Below, piece by piece: positions 7,966-16,653 of a stretch of DNA of 64,000 nucleotides. The notes beneath the pieces were generated by a model that was not told where the DNA came from, made no database searches, and saw only the letters and a list, made by a program, of their open reading frames with translations. The stretch covers positions 1 through 64,000 of the forward strand of contig NZ_MJIL01000101.1 of assembly GCF_001939735.1 (NCBI RefSeq). Reading direction: 5' to 3'. Position numbers and translations under genes: made by a program. This DNA is from Photobacterium proteolyticum (GTDB lineage Bacteria; Pseudomonadota; Gammaproteobacteria; Enterobacterales; Vibrionaceae). Position 1 is the first letter of the stretch, and every line of letters starts with the position of its first letter.

Positions 7966-9126
7966 ATGATCGAAGCAATTAAAAACAACAATCAGATGTT
8001 TTCAGAATGGCGACGCCACTTTCACATGAACCCAGAAATCAGCTACCAAGAACACGAAACTGCAAAAATGGTTGCTGAAATGCTTAAGAGCTTTGGCTTT
8101 GACGAAGTACACACTGGCATCGGTGGAACAGGATTGGTAGGTGTTCTTAAGGGGAAATACGAGTCAGACAAAGCTGTTGGTCTACGTGCTGACATGGACG
8201 CTTTGGCTATGAATGAGCTAAATGAGTTCGAACACGCATCTAAGTCAAAAGGTGTCATGCACGCTTGTGGCCACGATGGTCACATGGCGACACTTCTTGC
8301 TGCAGCATGGTATTTAGCTCAAGAGCGGGAATTTAGCGGTACAGTTAACTTCATCTTCCAAACTGCGGAAGAAGAGCTAACGGGGTCAAAGACCATGATT
8401 GATGATGGCTTGTTTGAGCGCTTCCCTTGTGACCGCATCTACGGTCTTCACAATATGCCACATGTGCCCGAAGGTCATATTTGGCTTCGAGAAGGAGCTA
8501 TCGAGGCAAGCTGTGATCGTTTTGATATTGAGATTGTCGGCAAAGGCGGTCACGCAGCAATGCCGGAAGGGATGATCGATGCTCCTTTGGTTATGAGTAA
8601 CTTAATTATGGCTGCTCATTCCATTGTTTCTCGCAACGTTTCACCACTAGAGTCAGTTGTTCTTTCTTTCGCTGATGCTCATGCAGGTAGTGGAACTTAC
8701 AACATCATGCCTAAGACTGCGACTCTGAAAGGCTGTGTACGCGCATTCGATGAAGATATCCGTCAATTTACACTGAAGCGTCTTCGTGAGGTTGTCGAAA
8801 TGACGGCGAAAGCACACGGCGCTACAGCGGTCCTAACTATCCGTGAAGGAAGCTGTCCTGCTACTGTTAATAATCCAGAGCAAGCGAAGCTTGTTGCAAA
8901 GATTGCGGCTGAGATTGTTGGCGAAGACAAAGTTGACGCAGACTGCCGACCTTTATCTGGCAGCGAAGACTTTTCTTGGATGCTTCAAGAAGTGGAAGGT
9001 TGCTACATGTTTATTGGCAACGAAGGCGCTCCTCTTCACAACCCATCTTACGACTTTAACGACAGCATCATTCCTGTTGGTGCGTCCCTATTCGTCAAAC
9101 TGGTAGAGCACAATCTTCCAGCCTAG
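7966..9126 (+). CDS. M20-family amidohydrolase (hippurate hydrolase/N-acyl amino acid deacylase type)
   Basis: A 386-residue metal-dependent amidohydrolase of the M20D type. H-A-C-G-H-D-G-H at 99-106 supplies metal ligands, with the characteristic cysteine at 101. E135-E136 (T-A-E-E-E) is the general-base pair, and a late H-N-P-S-Y supplies the last ligand. The insert between about 180 and 290 is the dimerisation domain (G-K-G-G-H-A-A-M-P). These enzymes hydrolyse N-acyl amino acids or related amides in the cytoplasm. It lies between dsdA and an MFS carrier, so an N-acyl or amide derivative of D-serine or another amino acid is a plausible substrate, but this is inference. The ribosome binding site is weak. 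Confidence 0.85.
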   Translation: MIEAIKNNNQMFSEWRRHFHMNPEISYQEHETAKMVAEMLKSFGFDEVHTGIGGTGLVGVLKGKYESDKAVGLRADMDALAMNELNEFEHASKSKGVMHACGHDGHMATLLAAAWYLAQEREFSGTVNFIFQTAEEELTGSKTMIDDGLFERFPCDRIYGLHNMPHVPEGHIWLREGAIEASCDRFDIEIVGKGGHAAMPEGMIDAPLVMSNLIMAAHSIVSRNVSPLESVVLSFADAHAGSGTYNIMPKTATLKGCVRAFDEDIRQFTLKRLREVVEMTAKAHGATAVLTIREGSCPATVNNPEQAKLVAKIAAEIVGEDKVDADCRPLSGSEDFSWMLQEVEGCYMFIGNEGAPLHNPSYDFNDSIIPVGASLFVKLVEHNLPA

Positions 9127-9141
9127 TGTGAATCCAAACAC

Positions 9142-9170
9142 AATGCCCCCTCAATGCGAGGGGCATTTAA
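9142..9170 (+). terminator. Stem-loop between the M20 and MFS genes
   Basis: AATGCCCCCTC (9142-9152) pairs with GAGGGGCATTT (9158-9168) with one bulged C. Only a short, broken T tract follows, so it may be a partial terminator or an mRNA processing hairpin inside an operon. Confidence 0.5.
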
Positions 9171-9194
9171 TAAGATCAAATGAAGGTCAATACA

Positions 9195-10415
9195 ATGAAA
9201 TCTGAGAAGTATATAGTTGAGTTTCTGCTATTTGCAGTTTATTTAATATTTGGTGCCTCATGGGCTACTACTGGTGCTGTCGGCGCACAAATCATGCAAG
9301 ATTTTGGCGTAGGCGTGGCTGAATCCGCAATGATGACCAATGCTATTCTGTGGGCTAAGATTCTTGGCGCTCTGGGTATTGCTGTTGTCACTTACAAGTT
9401 AGGGATCAAGAAATCTTACCTTCTTGCCCTTATTCTGGTGGGTACAGCGATATTCGTTCCGTTCACTGATAACTTCTACACACTCGTTTTGATTCGATTC
9501 TTGAATGGCCTTGGTGGAGCAATGTGCCTAGTATCAATGGTTCCGATTGTATCGCACTACTTTGATTCAAAGACGGCAGCAAAGTTTAACAGCATCAACG
9601 GCATTCCAAACGTTATCGGTTCTGCGATTGTTTTGATGTTTGCGGGTTCTCTTATCACTCTTGCTGGTGGTTGGAAACCTCTTCTAGCGGCTTATGGTTG
9701 GATTACACTTGCTTTTGCTGGTGCATGGATGGTCTTCTTTAAGGACTTTAAGCAAGAGCAAGGCGAAGAGCCAACGCCGGAAGAGAAGCGAGCTGAGATT
9801 AAGACTGTTGTAAAATCTCGCGTAGTTTGGAGCATGGTTACTCAGTATGTTGGCGGCCTGCTAATGCTGCTCGTTCCATTTACATATTTACCAACGTACT
9901 ACGCTGAGTACGCTAACTTACCAAGCGATAGCATTGCTTATTTAGCTCCTTCAATTAACCAAATCGGTATTATTGTTGGCGCAGCTCTTTCTATTTGGCT
10001 AAAGAGCAAAGGTGTGCCATACAAGAAGCTATTCGCAGTAACGTCAGTGATCATGGCTGTAACTACTTACATGATGTTCTTCGGTTCAAACGAATACGTT
10101 ATCGTTGCTGGCGCGTTCGGTGCGGGCATGATGCTATCGTCGTGGTTTAGCTTCATCTTCTCACTACCACGCGAACTTCTTAAGAACCCGTCAACAAACA
10201 CAATCATGTTTGCTATGTCTACATTCTGGCTGGCTTCATACATCCTAGCTACTATTAACACTCAAATCGTTGGCTACCTAGTTGATATGACTGGCAGTTT
10301 TGTAAGCGCCTTCTATTACGTGCTTGTAATATTGGTAGCTTGCCCTATCGTGGCTCAGTTAATGTTCCCCAAAACTGAAGAAAATGAATCTCTAGCCTTA
10401 AATCCAGCAACTTAA
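9195..10415 (+). CDS. Major facilitator superfamily transporter
   Basis: A 406-residue inner-membrane carrier with about twelve hydrophobic segments in two halves and a charged central loop (F-K-D-F-K-Q-E-Q-G-E-E-P near 196). The first half carries G-A-S-W-A-T-T-G-A and R-F-L-N-G-L-G-G-A-M. The start at 9195 was chosen because AAGG lies 8 bases upstream; the ATG at 9180 has no ribosome binding site. It follows the M20 amidohydrolase by 68 bp and ends at a strong terminator, so the two probably form a unit for uptake and hydrolysis of one compound. The substrate is unknown. Confidence 0.85.
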   Translation: MKSEKYIVEFLLFAVYLIFGASWATTGAVGAQIMQDFGVGVAESAMMTNAILWAKILGALGIAVVTYKLGIKKSYLLALILVGTAIFVPFTDNFYTLVLIRFLNGLGGAMCLVSMVPIVSHYFDSKTAAKFNSINGIPNVIGSAIVLMFAGSLITLAGGWKPLLAAYGWITLAFAGAWMVFFKDFKQEQGEEPTPEEKRAEIKTVVKSRVVWSMVTQYVGGLLMLLVPFTYLPTYYAEYANLPSDSIAYLAPSINQIGIIVGAALSIWLKSKGVPYKKLFAVTSVIMAVTTYMMFFGSNEYVIVAGAFGAGMMLSSWFSFIFSLPRELLKNPSTNTIMFAMSTFWLASYILATINTQIVGYLVDMTGSFVSAFYYVLVILVACPIVAQLMFPKTEENESLALNPAT

Positions 10416-10426
10416 ACATTGATGAG

Positions 10427-10456
10427 CAAGCCCTTGTAAGAGGGCTTGTTTTTTTA
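10427..10456 (+). terminator. Rho-independent terminator after the MFS gene
   Basis: CAAGCCCTT (10427-10435) and GAGGGCTTG (10440-10448) form a stem with loop GTAA, followed by seven T. Confidence 0.85.
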
Positions 10457-10474
10457 TTTTGGTACACAATTAAC

Positions 10475-11149
10475 ATGTCATTAATTTATTTTTTCGATAT
10501 TTTTGGAACCGTTGTTTTTTCAATATCGGGTGTATTAGTCGCTTCTAGGTTTCGCATGGATGCATTTGGAGCGGTTGTTCTCGGAGGTTTAACCGCGATA
10601 GGTGGCGGGACTATTCGTGATATGGCTATAGGAGCCACACCTGTATTTTGGATGAATGACAGTACATATCTGTGGGTAATTCTTGCCACGTGCATCACCA
10701 CAATAATCGCAATTAGAAATCAAAGAAACATACCAAATTGGTTATTGTCCATATCTGATGCCATTGGCCTTGCCGTGTTTGTTGGAATTGGTTTTGAGAA
10801 AGCCATGCAATACCAAAATTTATATACGGTAGCAACGATAATAGGGGTAATTACGGGGTGTGGTGGCGGAATAGTGCGCGATTCACTTACTGGCGAAATA
10901 CCATCAATTTTTAAGAGGGAAATCTATGCCACATCTTGTTTTATAGGTGGCATTGTTTATGCCTCATCTCTTAAGTTAGGTCTTACCAATGCAACTTCGT
11001 TTTTTCTCTGTGTGTCTTGTACCTTAATTGCTCGACTTATTTCAATGAATTACAGCTTGTCTTTGCCTACAGTTCACATGATTGAATTCTCCCCCACAAA
11101 GTCAGAAAAGAAAGATGGTATCTATAATGGCTACCATGAGAAAGTGTGA
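10475..11149 (+). CDS. TRIC-type channel (UPF0126, YicG-like)
   Basis: A 224-residue membrane protein with two repeats of the UPF0126/TRIC fold. Each repeat carries the glycine-rich signature: G-G-G-T-I-R-D near residue 43 and G-G-G-I-V-R-D near 129. About seven hydrophobic segments are visible, with a polar C-terminal tail. Prokaryotic TRIC proteins form trimeric cation channels, and E. coli homologues have been linked to glycine uptake. Its position in a D-serine island makes a role in small amino-acid transport possible. It starts 19 bases after the preceding terminator. The ribosome binding site is not evident. Confidence 0.8.
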   Translation: MSLIYFFDIFGTVVFSISGVLVASRFRMDAFGAVVLGGLTAIGGGTIRDMAIGATPVFWMNDSTYLWVILATCITTIIAIRNQRNIPNWLLSISDAIGLAVFVGIGFEKAMQYQNLYTVATIIGVITGCGGGIVRDSLTGEIPSIFKREIYATSCFIGGIVYASSLKLGLTNATSFFLCVSCTLIARLISMNYSLSLPTVHMIEFSPTKSEKKDGIYNGYHEKV

Positions 11150-11256
11150 CAGGTGGTTCGTAGCCTATATAAGAATCGTAATTTATTGGTAGTGGGGACT
11201 GGCACGCTTTGGGTTGGCTGTGATTCTTTCCCTACATGGGATATTACAGAAAAAAT

Positions 11257-11280
11257 GAGCTGTGATTTTTTCGCAGCTCT
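11257..11280 (+). terminator. Probable terminator before dsdX
   Basis: GAGCTGTGA (11257-11265) and TCGCAGCTC (11271-11279) form a 9-bp stem with one G-T pair and a T5 loop. The downstream tract is only moderately T-rich (TTATCATTTATT). It separates the AT-richer first dsd module from the second. Confidence 0.5.
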
Positions 11281-11350
11281 TATCATTTATTGCTTATTAT
11301 CTGAATATTGAATTTGATCACTGGTTTGTTTCAATCGGGCTCACAAGGGG

Positions 11351-12634
11351 ATGAGGTTTGATCATTTTTCAGCAAATTTCCCGTTTTTAGCACTGCTTTT
11401 TGCCAGCTTTTATGTTGGTACGTCTATGGGAATGGGGCCGATTGAAATGGTTACCGCCATTGAAAATGGTATTGGCGGAACGCTAGGTTTTCTGGCTACT
11501 GTTATTGGTCTTGGTACCATACTGGGAAAAATGATGGAGGTATCGGGAGCGGCCGAGCGTATAGGCTTAACGCTTCAAAAATGCCGCTGGTTATCACCTG
11601 AAGTCATTATGGTGCTTATTGGCCTGGTTTGCGGTATCACTCTTTTCGTTGAAGTGGGTGTCGTACTTCTGATCCCGCTGGCTTTCTCTATTGCCAAAAA
11701 AACCAATACCTCCTTGCTTAACCTTGCCATACCACTATGTACTGCGTTGATGGCGGTGCACTGTATTGTTCCGCCTCACCCAGCTGCGCTATATGTTACC
11801 AATGAGCTGGGAGCGGATATCGGTTCGGTTATCTTTTATGGTTTATTAGTGGGTTTGACGGCATCACTTGTTGGCGGGCCATTATTTTTAAAGTTGATGG
11901 GCTCAAGCTTGCCATTCAAGAAAGTCCCTGAAGAATTTACTTCGCTGGAAGTCAGAAGTGAAAACGAGCTTCCATCACTCGGCGCCACCTTATTTACTGT
12001 GATGCTGCCTATTTTCCTCATGCTGATGAAGACAGCGGCGGAACTGAACATGGAGCATGGCACCACCCTTTACACCACGCTAGAGTTTCTGGGTAATCCG
12101 ATAACCGCCATGTTTATTGCTGCCTTTGTTGCTTACTACATGTTGGGTATCAAGCAAAACATGGGCATGTCAGTACTGCTGGAGAAAACAGAAGGTGCCT
12201 TTTCCTCTATCGCCAATATCCTGTTGATCATTGGTGCTGGTGGTGCATTTAACGGCGTATTGAAAGGTAGCGGACTGGCGGATGTGCTGGCGCAAATCTT
12301 ATCAAACCTCGACATGCACCCAATTCTTCTCGCCTGGCTGGTGGCGATTATTCTTCACGCTGCTGTTGGCTCTGCAACAGTTGCGATGATGGGGGCGACA
12401 GCCATTGTTGCACCTATGCTTTCGATGTATCCGGATATTAGCCCAGAGATCATTACTCTTGCCATCGGCTCAGGTGCGATTGGCTGTACTATCGTTACAG
12501 ATTCATTATTCTGGTTGGTTAAGCAGTACTGCGGGGCATCGATAACAGAGATCTTCAAATACTATACGACGGCGACATTTATAGCTTCTTTTGTCGCGCT
12601 GGGTGGCACTTTCCTACTGTCATACATCATTTAA
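11351..12634 (+). CDS. dsdX: D-serine permease of the GntP family, N terminus shortened
   Basis: A 427-residue permease that matches E. coli DsdX nearly residue for residue from P-F-L-A-L-L onward: G-M-G-P-I-E-M-V, G-G-T-L-G-F-L-A, L-C-T-A-L-M-A-V-H-C-I-V-P-P-H-P-A-A-L-Y and a C terminus of G-G-T-F-L-L-S-Y-I-I. E. coli DsdX has about 20 more residues, forming a first membrane helix, which are missing here. An in-frame TGA at 11315 and the AAGGGG lying against the ATG leave no better start. It precedes dsdA copy 2 by 14 bp, the E. coli dsdXA order. Either the 5' end was lost in a rearrangement or the start is unusual. Confidence 0.85.
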   Translation: MRFDHFSANFPFLALLFASFYVGTSMGMGPIEMVTAIENGIGGTLGFLATVIGLGTILGKMMEVSGAAERIGLTLQKCRWLSPEVIMVLIGLVCGITLFVEVGVVLLIPLAFSIAKKTNTSLLNLAIPLCTALMAVHCIVPPHPAALYVTNELGADIGSVIFYGLLVGLTASLVGGPLFLKLMGSSLPFKKVPEEFTSLEVRSENELPSLGATLFTVMLPIFLMLMKTAAELNMEHGTTLYTTLEFLGNPITAMFIAAFVAYYMLGIKQNMGMSVLLEKTEGAFSSIANILLIIGAGGAFNGVLKGSGLADVLAQILSNLDMHPILLAWLVAIILHAAVGSATVAMMGATAIVAPMLSMYPDISPEIITLAIGSGAIGCTIVTDSLFWLVKQYCGASITEIFKYYTTATFIASFVALGGTFLLSYII

Positions 12635-12648
12635 TTTAAGGTAGAAAA

Positions 12649-13980
12649 ATGAACGCATTGAATATTGAAAAACTGGTTAGTGAGTTCCCTTTGGTGAAAC
12701 AGCTGATTGCCCTGGAAGAAGTCTGCTGGTTCAACCCGAATATTACTACCTTGGCAGAAGGGCTACCGCATGTCGGGCTTGATCAGACCAATATCAAAGA
12801 TGCCAGTGAGCGTCTGGCAAGGTTTGCCCCGTACCTGATGAAGGCCTTCCCGGAAACGGCGCCATCGAAGGGCATTATCGAATCAGAAGTGGTCGCGATC
12901 CCTGCGATGAAAAAAGTCCTCGAGCAGCAGTATGACACCCAAATCACCGGCCAGTTATTGCTCAAAAAAGACAGCCACCTGCCTATCTCGGGATCGATTA
13001 AAGCACGTGGCGGGATTTATGAAGTATTAACTCACGCTGAAAAGTTGGCTCTTGAAGCTGGGCTGCTGTCTGAGTCGGATGATTACAGCAAGTTGTTCAC
13101 CGATGAATTCAGAGACTTTTTCAAGCAGTACAGTATTGCCGTCGGCTCTACCGGTAATCTAGGTATGTCTATCGGCATTATGAGTGCAAAATTGGGTTTC
13201 TCGGTGTCTGTCCATATGTCAGCAGATGCGCGCGAGTGGAAAAAGAGCAAGTTGCGCGCTCATGGCGTGACGGTGGTTGAGTACGAGGAAGATTATGGGG
13301 TCGCGGTCGAGCAGGGGCGTAAAGAGGCGGAAAATGACCCGTCTTGCTTCTTTATCGATGATGAAAACTCACAAACCCTGTTCCTGGGTTACTCTGTTGC
13401 CGGCGAGCGGGTAAAGAAGCAGTTTGATGATATGGGGATCACCGTTGATGAGCAGCACCCGCTGTTTGTTTACCTGCCATGTGGTGTGGGTGGCGGTCCT
13501 GGCGGCGTGGCGTTCGGTCTGAAAATGGCCTTTGGTGATAATGTCCACTGTATCTTTGCCGAGCCAACCCATTCCCCTTGCATGCTGCTGGGGGTTCATA
13601 CTGGTCTTCATGATGCAATCGCGGTGCAGGATATCGGTATCGACAACATAACAGCTGCTGACGGGCTTGCCGTTGGCCGTGCTTCCGGTTTTGTGGGTAG
13701 GGCGATGGAAAGGCTACTTGATGGCTACTATACCGTTACCGACGAAAGGATGTACCACCATTTGGGAGAGTTAAGCAAACACGAAGACATTCAGCTTGAG
13801 CCTTCAGCATTGGCTGGGTTGCTCGGTCCTGTCTGGGTCTCAGGTAATAAAGAATACCGCGAACGTGTTCAGCTTGACGATCACAAGATGAAAAATGCAA
13901 CGCATCTGGTCTGGGCGACGGGAGGCGGTATGGTGCCGGAAGAAGAGATGGCATCATATATCGCCAAATCAGGGTGTTAA
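12649..13980 (+). CDS. dsdA: D-serine dehydratase, copy 2
   Basis: A 443-residue D-serine dehydratase with the same landmarks as copy 1: Lys118 in [14 protein letters not shown], and C-G-V-G-G-G-P-G-G. By eye it is closer to the E. coli protein than copy 1 is, for example [11 protein letters not shown] and L-E-P-S-A-L-A-G. It is more GC-rich than copy 1. The start has a clear AAGG 10 bases upstream. It is co-transcribed with dsdX (14-bp gap) and followed by a MITE-like repeat. Two full-length dehydratases 4.8 kb apart are unusual; independent acquisition fits better than recent duplication. Confidence 0.95.
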   Translation: MNALNIEKLVSEFPLVKQLIALEEVCWFNPNITTLAEGLPHVGLDQTNIKDASERLARFAPYLMKAFPETAPSKGIIESEVVAIPAMKKVLEQQYDTQITGQLLLKKDSHLPISGSIKARGGIYEVLTHAEKLALEAGLLSESDDYSKLFTDEFRDFFKQYSIAVGSTGNLGMSIGIMSAKLGFSVSVHMSADAREWKKSKLRAHGVTVVEYEEDYGVAVEQGRKEAENDPSCFFIDDENSQTLFLGYSVAGERVKKQFDDMGITVDEQHPLFVYLPCGVGGGPGGVAFGLKMAFGDNVHCIFAEPTHSPCMLLGVHTGLHDAIAVQDIGIDNITAADGLAVGRASGFVGRAMERLLDGYYTVTDERMYHHLGELSKHEDIQLEPSALAGLLGPVWVSGNKEYRERVQLDDHKMKNATHLVWATGGGMVPEEEMASYIAKSGC

Positions 13981-14007
13981 TTCTTTTTTGCTAAGGCATA
14001 GTTTCAC

Positions 14008-14273
14008 TATACCCAAACTATCTCAAGGTGCTAGTTTCAGCGAGAATTACTTGGCTTTTAGGCTAGGCACCGATTTGAAGATCTAGTGGTTCTAAATCAA
14101 TAATCGGTAACAACGCGTAGAAGCCAAGTAAACTCGCCCTTTGGGAGTGAACCAGCAAACTCATTTCTGTGTCAAATAACGTTGAAAGGAGTTGCCATTC
14201 CTGCCGTTACTTTCCTTGAACTGAGCTCGCTGGTCTCACTCTGAATCCTGTATCTTGAGGTAGCTTGGGTATA
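14008..14273. repeat. MITE-like repeat, full-length copy (266 bp)
   Basis: The ends are inverted repeats: TATACCCAAACTATCTCAAG at 14008-14027 and its near-complement CTTGAGGTAGCTTGGGTATA ending at 14273. It has no coding capacity. The interior includes an ACCGATT/AATCGGT inverted pair. The right third is shared with a deleted copy at 27862-27944 and the left 41 bases with a fragment at 40665-40705. It fills most of the 513-bp gap between dsdA copy 2 and the gene at 14494. Non-autonomous mobile element is the best explanation. Confidence 0.75.
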
Positions 14274-14371
14274 TATGCCTTTTTCTGTCTGATCTGCCGC
14301 GCAGCCAGTAAAAATGGAGTGTGTAGCCTGGTTGGCTTTCTCGAACCGGTGCTTTATTACCGCACTTAATT

Positions 14372-14385
14372 GTCAAAATTTTGAC
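14372..14385. promoter_or_regulatory. Perfect palindrome upstream of the gene at 14494
   Basis: GTCAAAATTTTGAC is a perfect 14-base dyad, about 110 bases before the start codon and outside the repeat element. It could be an operator, but no regulator can be assigned. Confidence 0.3.
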
Positions 14386-14493
14386 CTCTGTCACTCTATT
14401 TGATCTAAATCTTGATAAAACGCATAGCCCTTAGCTGCCAACGTGCATAATGTCTCGGGTGTCCCGTATTCGTTTAAGTAAAAGGTTACAAAT

Positions 14494-14982
14494 ATGTCTG
14501 ATGTACCAGCGTCTGTTACAAAGGTTGCCGAAGTCGTTCAGCCGGTTGCCGAGTCTTCAGGTTCAATTTGGGGGTATGTAGCAGGTGGTGCTGTCTTACT
14601 AGTTCTGGCGGGCTTCTTTGGTTACAGAAAGCTTAATACGCCTGCATTCATCATTAAGCAGGTAAGAAAGAGAAACCTGAAAGAGATCCAGAAGCAGGGT
14701 ATCGAGAGCTCAGAGTTTATTGTTGATTTGGACAAGCTACTTGATTCAGTACTTGAGTACGCTAACGAAAACAACAAGAAAGGCAGCGATGTTGTGAAGA
14801 TCATTAGCCCGCTTAATGATGCTGATCGTATCAAGACGCCTCGCGACATGTATCAGGCAATGATTTATATCTGTAATTCAATCAATGACTCATCTCTGGC
14901 TCGTGAATTGAAGAATAAGTCCAAGCAGGTTAAGGGCAGTTCAGCTCTGATGACCGGCTTGTTGAAGCGCGCGGGAATCTAA
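14494..14982 (+). CDS. Hypothetical single-pass membrane protein
   Basis: A 162-residue protein that I do not recognise. A polar N terminus of about 25 residues is followed by one membrane helix (S-I-W-G-Y-V-A-G-G-A-V-L-L-V-L-A-G-F-F-G-Y, about 24-44). The remaining basic, probably helical, cytoplasmic domain (I-K-Q-V-R-K-R-N-L-K-E-I-Q-K-Q) has no catalytic motif. AAAGG lies 9-10 bases before the ATG and a strong terminator follows, so it is a stand-alone transcription unit. Confidence 0.75.
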   Translation: MSDVPASVTKVAEVVQPVAESSGSIWGYVAGGAVLLVLAGFFGYRKLNTPAFIIKQVRKRNLKEIQKQGIESSEFIVDLDKLLDSVLEYANENNKKGSDVVKIISPLNDADRIKTPRDMYQAMIYICNSINDSSLARELKNKSKQVKGSSALMTGLLKRAGI

Positions 14983-15005
14983 TACTGCCATTCGTTTCAA
15001 AGAAG

Positions 15006-15035
15006 GCTGCGTTACGCGATAACGCAGCTTTTTTT
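15006..15035 (+). terminator. Rho-independent terminator
   Basis: GCTGCGTTA (15006-15014) and TAACGCAGC (15020-15028) form a perfect 9-bp stem with loop CGCGA, followed by seven T. It ends the gene at 14494. Confidence 0.9.
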
Positions 15036-15071
15036 ATGCGTGTTTGTAACTCCCTGAATATATTTTCTGCA

Positions 15072-16418
15072 TCAGTTAATTGTCCTGCTTCTTCCCCTGA
15101 GAAATCGTGACGGTAACTGATCCACGGGGATCACTTTGATGATTTGTTCTGTGCCAGACAGGCTTCCTGTTACCGGAGACCAATATTTTCCTTCGCTTGT
15201 TTGTATCGCCTGGTGGATGAACCCGTCCCGCTTGGCATTATGCAGGCACATCGAAATTGGCCCGTCTCGTGTCATGGTATTGAATACGCAGCAGGCTACT
15301 CTTTCCTGATCAAGCTGGCTGGCATCCATAAAGTTATGGACGATAAATGAAAGGGTGGTGGCTTTTCCTCTGCTGGTAATTAAGGCCCTTTTGAGTTGCC
15401 ATAACCTTCTTGATCCCCACACTGCGAGCCTCAAGGCGATCGATGGGTGTTTTAGCAACCAAAGCCCGAAGCGATAGACTGACTGTACTGGTTGGTTGCG
15501 TTGCCAGTTGACCGTTTTGCTGGTCCGAAGCACTTGGCCAAAAAGCCGGTTGTCATCGTAAAAGTTATGGGCTTGATTATTAATGACCAAAGCCAGGGCA
15601 TAGCGATTGCAGTTGGGGTGACCTGCCTGTACGGCATCAAAGTTCAGAACAGTGCCGCTTCCCTGGTTGATGCGCTCTACAGTGTTTTTCAGGGTGATGT
15701 CATCAGCGCGCGTTGTTAGTGTCCCTCTGCCGGTATCAGCCTGAAGCTGAAAAGAGGCGGTGCGCAGCTGTGTGGCATGAGCACAGAAGAAGCGAACAAG
15801 CTCAGGGATCTCGTGATAATTGCCTTCGTGCAACGTGGTATTGAACATCACACTGAGAGGCAGGCCTTTCACTTTGTCCAGATAGGTACGGCGAACAACA
15901 TTGAGTTCCAGCTCGGTGTCGTAACCCTTGCGTTGCTGGGTGGTATCGACATGGAAGGCGACATCAGTTAAACCAACACGGCATAGCTTTTCAAGCAGTG
16001 ACCTGCTTGCCCGAATGCCGTTGGTCATCAAGGTCGCACGCATGCCCAGTTTGCGGATTCTGGCAATAATGGCACATAACTCGTCAGGTTTTCTGAGTGT
16101 CGGCTCGCCTCCGGTTACCTGTATATCGGTATTCTTTCCGTAGTAGCGATACACTTGCTCTATTCGTCGCATGACTTCATCGAGTGGCAGATCATGAATC
16201 GACTCTGAATGCTCCGACAGATAACAGAGGGTGCAATCCAGATTACACCGCTGGGTGATTTCCACTGCCACACAGGCTATCGGCCAGCGACTTCCCATTT
16301 GCTGATTGATATTCCACAGACCGTACTTTTTCATTGTTGTCCTGGCGGCTTTCAACGGATCAGCCACCCAGTCAATTGGCTCCAGCTGCTTAATCTGATC
16401 TTTGCTAAACAAGGGCAT
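15072..16418 (-). CDS. Radical SAM protein, Mj0619/tetraether-lipid-synthase-like
   Basis: A 448-residue protein. Cys58, Cys62 and Cys65 in C-N-L-D-C-T-L-C-Y form the radical SAM CxxxCxxC site, and G-G-E-P at 104-107 is the SAM-contact motif. Further cysteines follow in H-P-N-C (268-271), in F-M-D-A-x-x-x-D-x-E-R-V-A-C-C (364-378) and in D-G-P-I-S-M-C-L-H-N (386-394). This late pattern is what I recall of the Mj0619 family, whose characterised members join lipid chains into membrane-spanning lipids and carry auxiliary Fe-S clusters. A basic, partly hydrophobic region near 315-350 fits membrane association. It is divergent from a putative outer-membrane barrel gene. The lipid role is inferred; other C-C or methyl-transfer chemistry is possible. 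Confidence 0.8.
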   Translation of the reverse strand: MPLFSKDQIKQLEPIDWVADPLKAARTTMKKYGLWNINQQMGSRWPIACVAVEITQRCNLDCTLCYLSEHSESIHDLPLDEVMRRIEQVYRYYGKNTDIQVTGGEPTLRKPDELCAIIARIRKLGMRATLMTNGIRASRSLLEKLCRVGLTDVAFHVDTTQQRKGYDTELELNVVRRTYLDKVKGLPLSVMFNTTLHEGNYHEIPELVRFFCAHATQLRTASFQLQADTGRGTLTTRADDITLKNTVERINQGSGTVLNFDAVQAGHPNCNRYALALVINNQAHNFYDDNRLFGQVLRTSKTVNWQRNQPVQSVYRFGLWLLKHPSIALRLAVWGSRRLWQLKRALITSRGKATTLSFIVHNFMDASQLDQERVACCVFNTMTRDGPISMCLHNAKRDGFIHQAIQTSEGKYWSPVTGSLSGTEQIIKVIPVDQLPSRFLRGRSRTIN

Positions 16419-16653
16419 TTGGCATCCTTTGAAAGAAACGAATGGGCAAGGGGTAGTATTGATAATTTAAGTTCAATAAACAGAGTTGCTCTTTGTTATA
16501 TCAATGAATAAGCAGACATGAGATTTTTGTGTTTATTTCTATTTACTTTAATTTTTGTAAAGCTAAGTTCTCATTTTCGACTTGGCGTAGATTTGCGTAA
16601 TTATCGGGGGTGGCCTAGTTTTGGTTGCATAATTCGATGACGTGAGTTGTATC

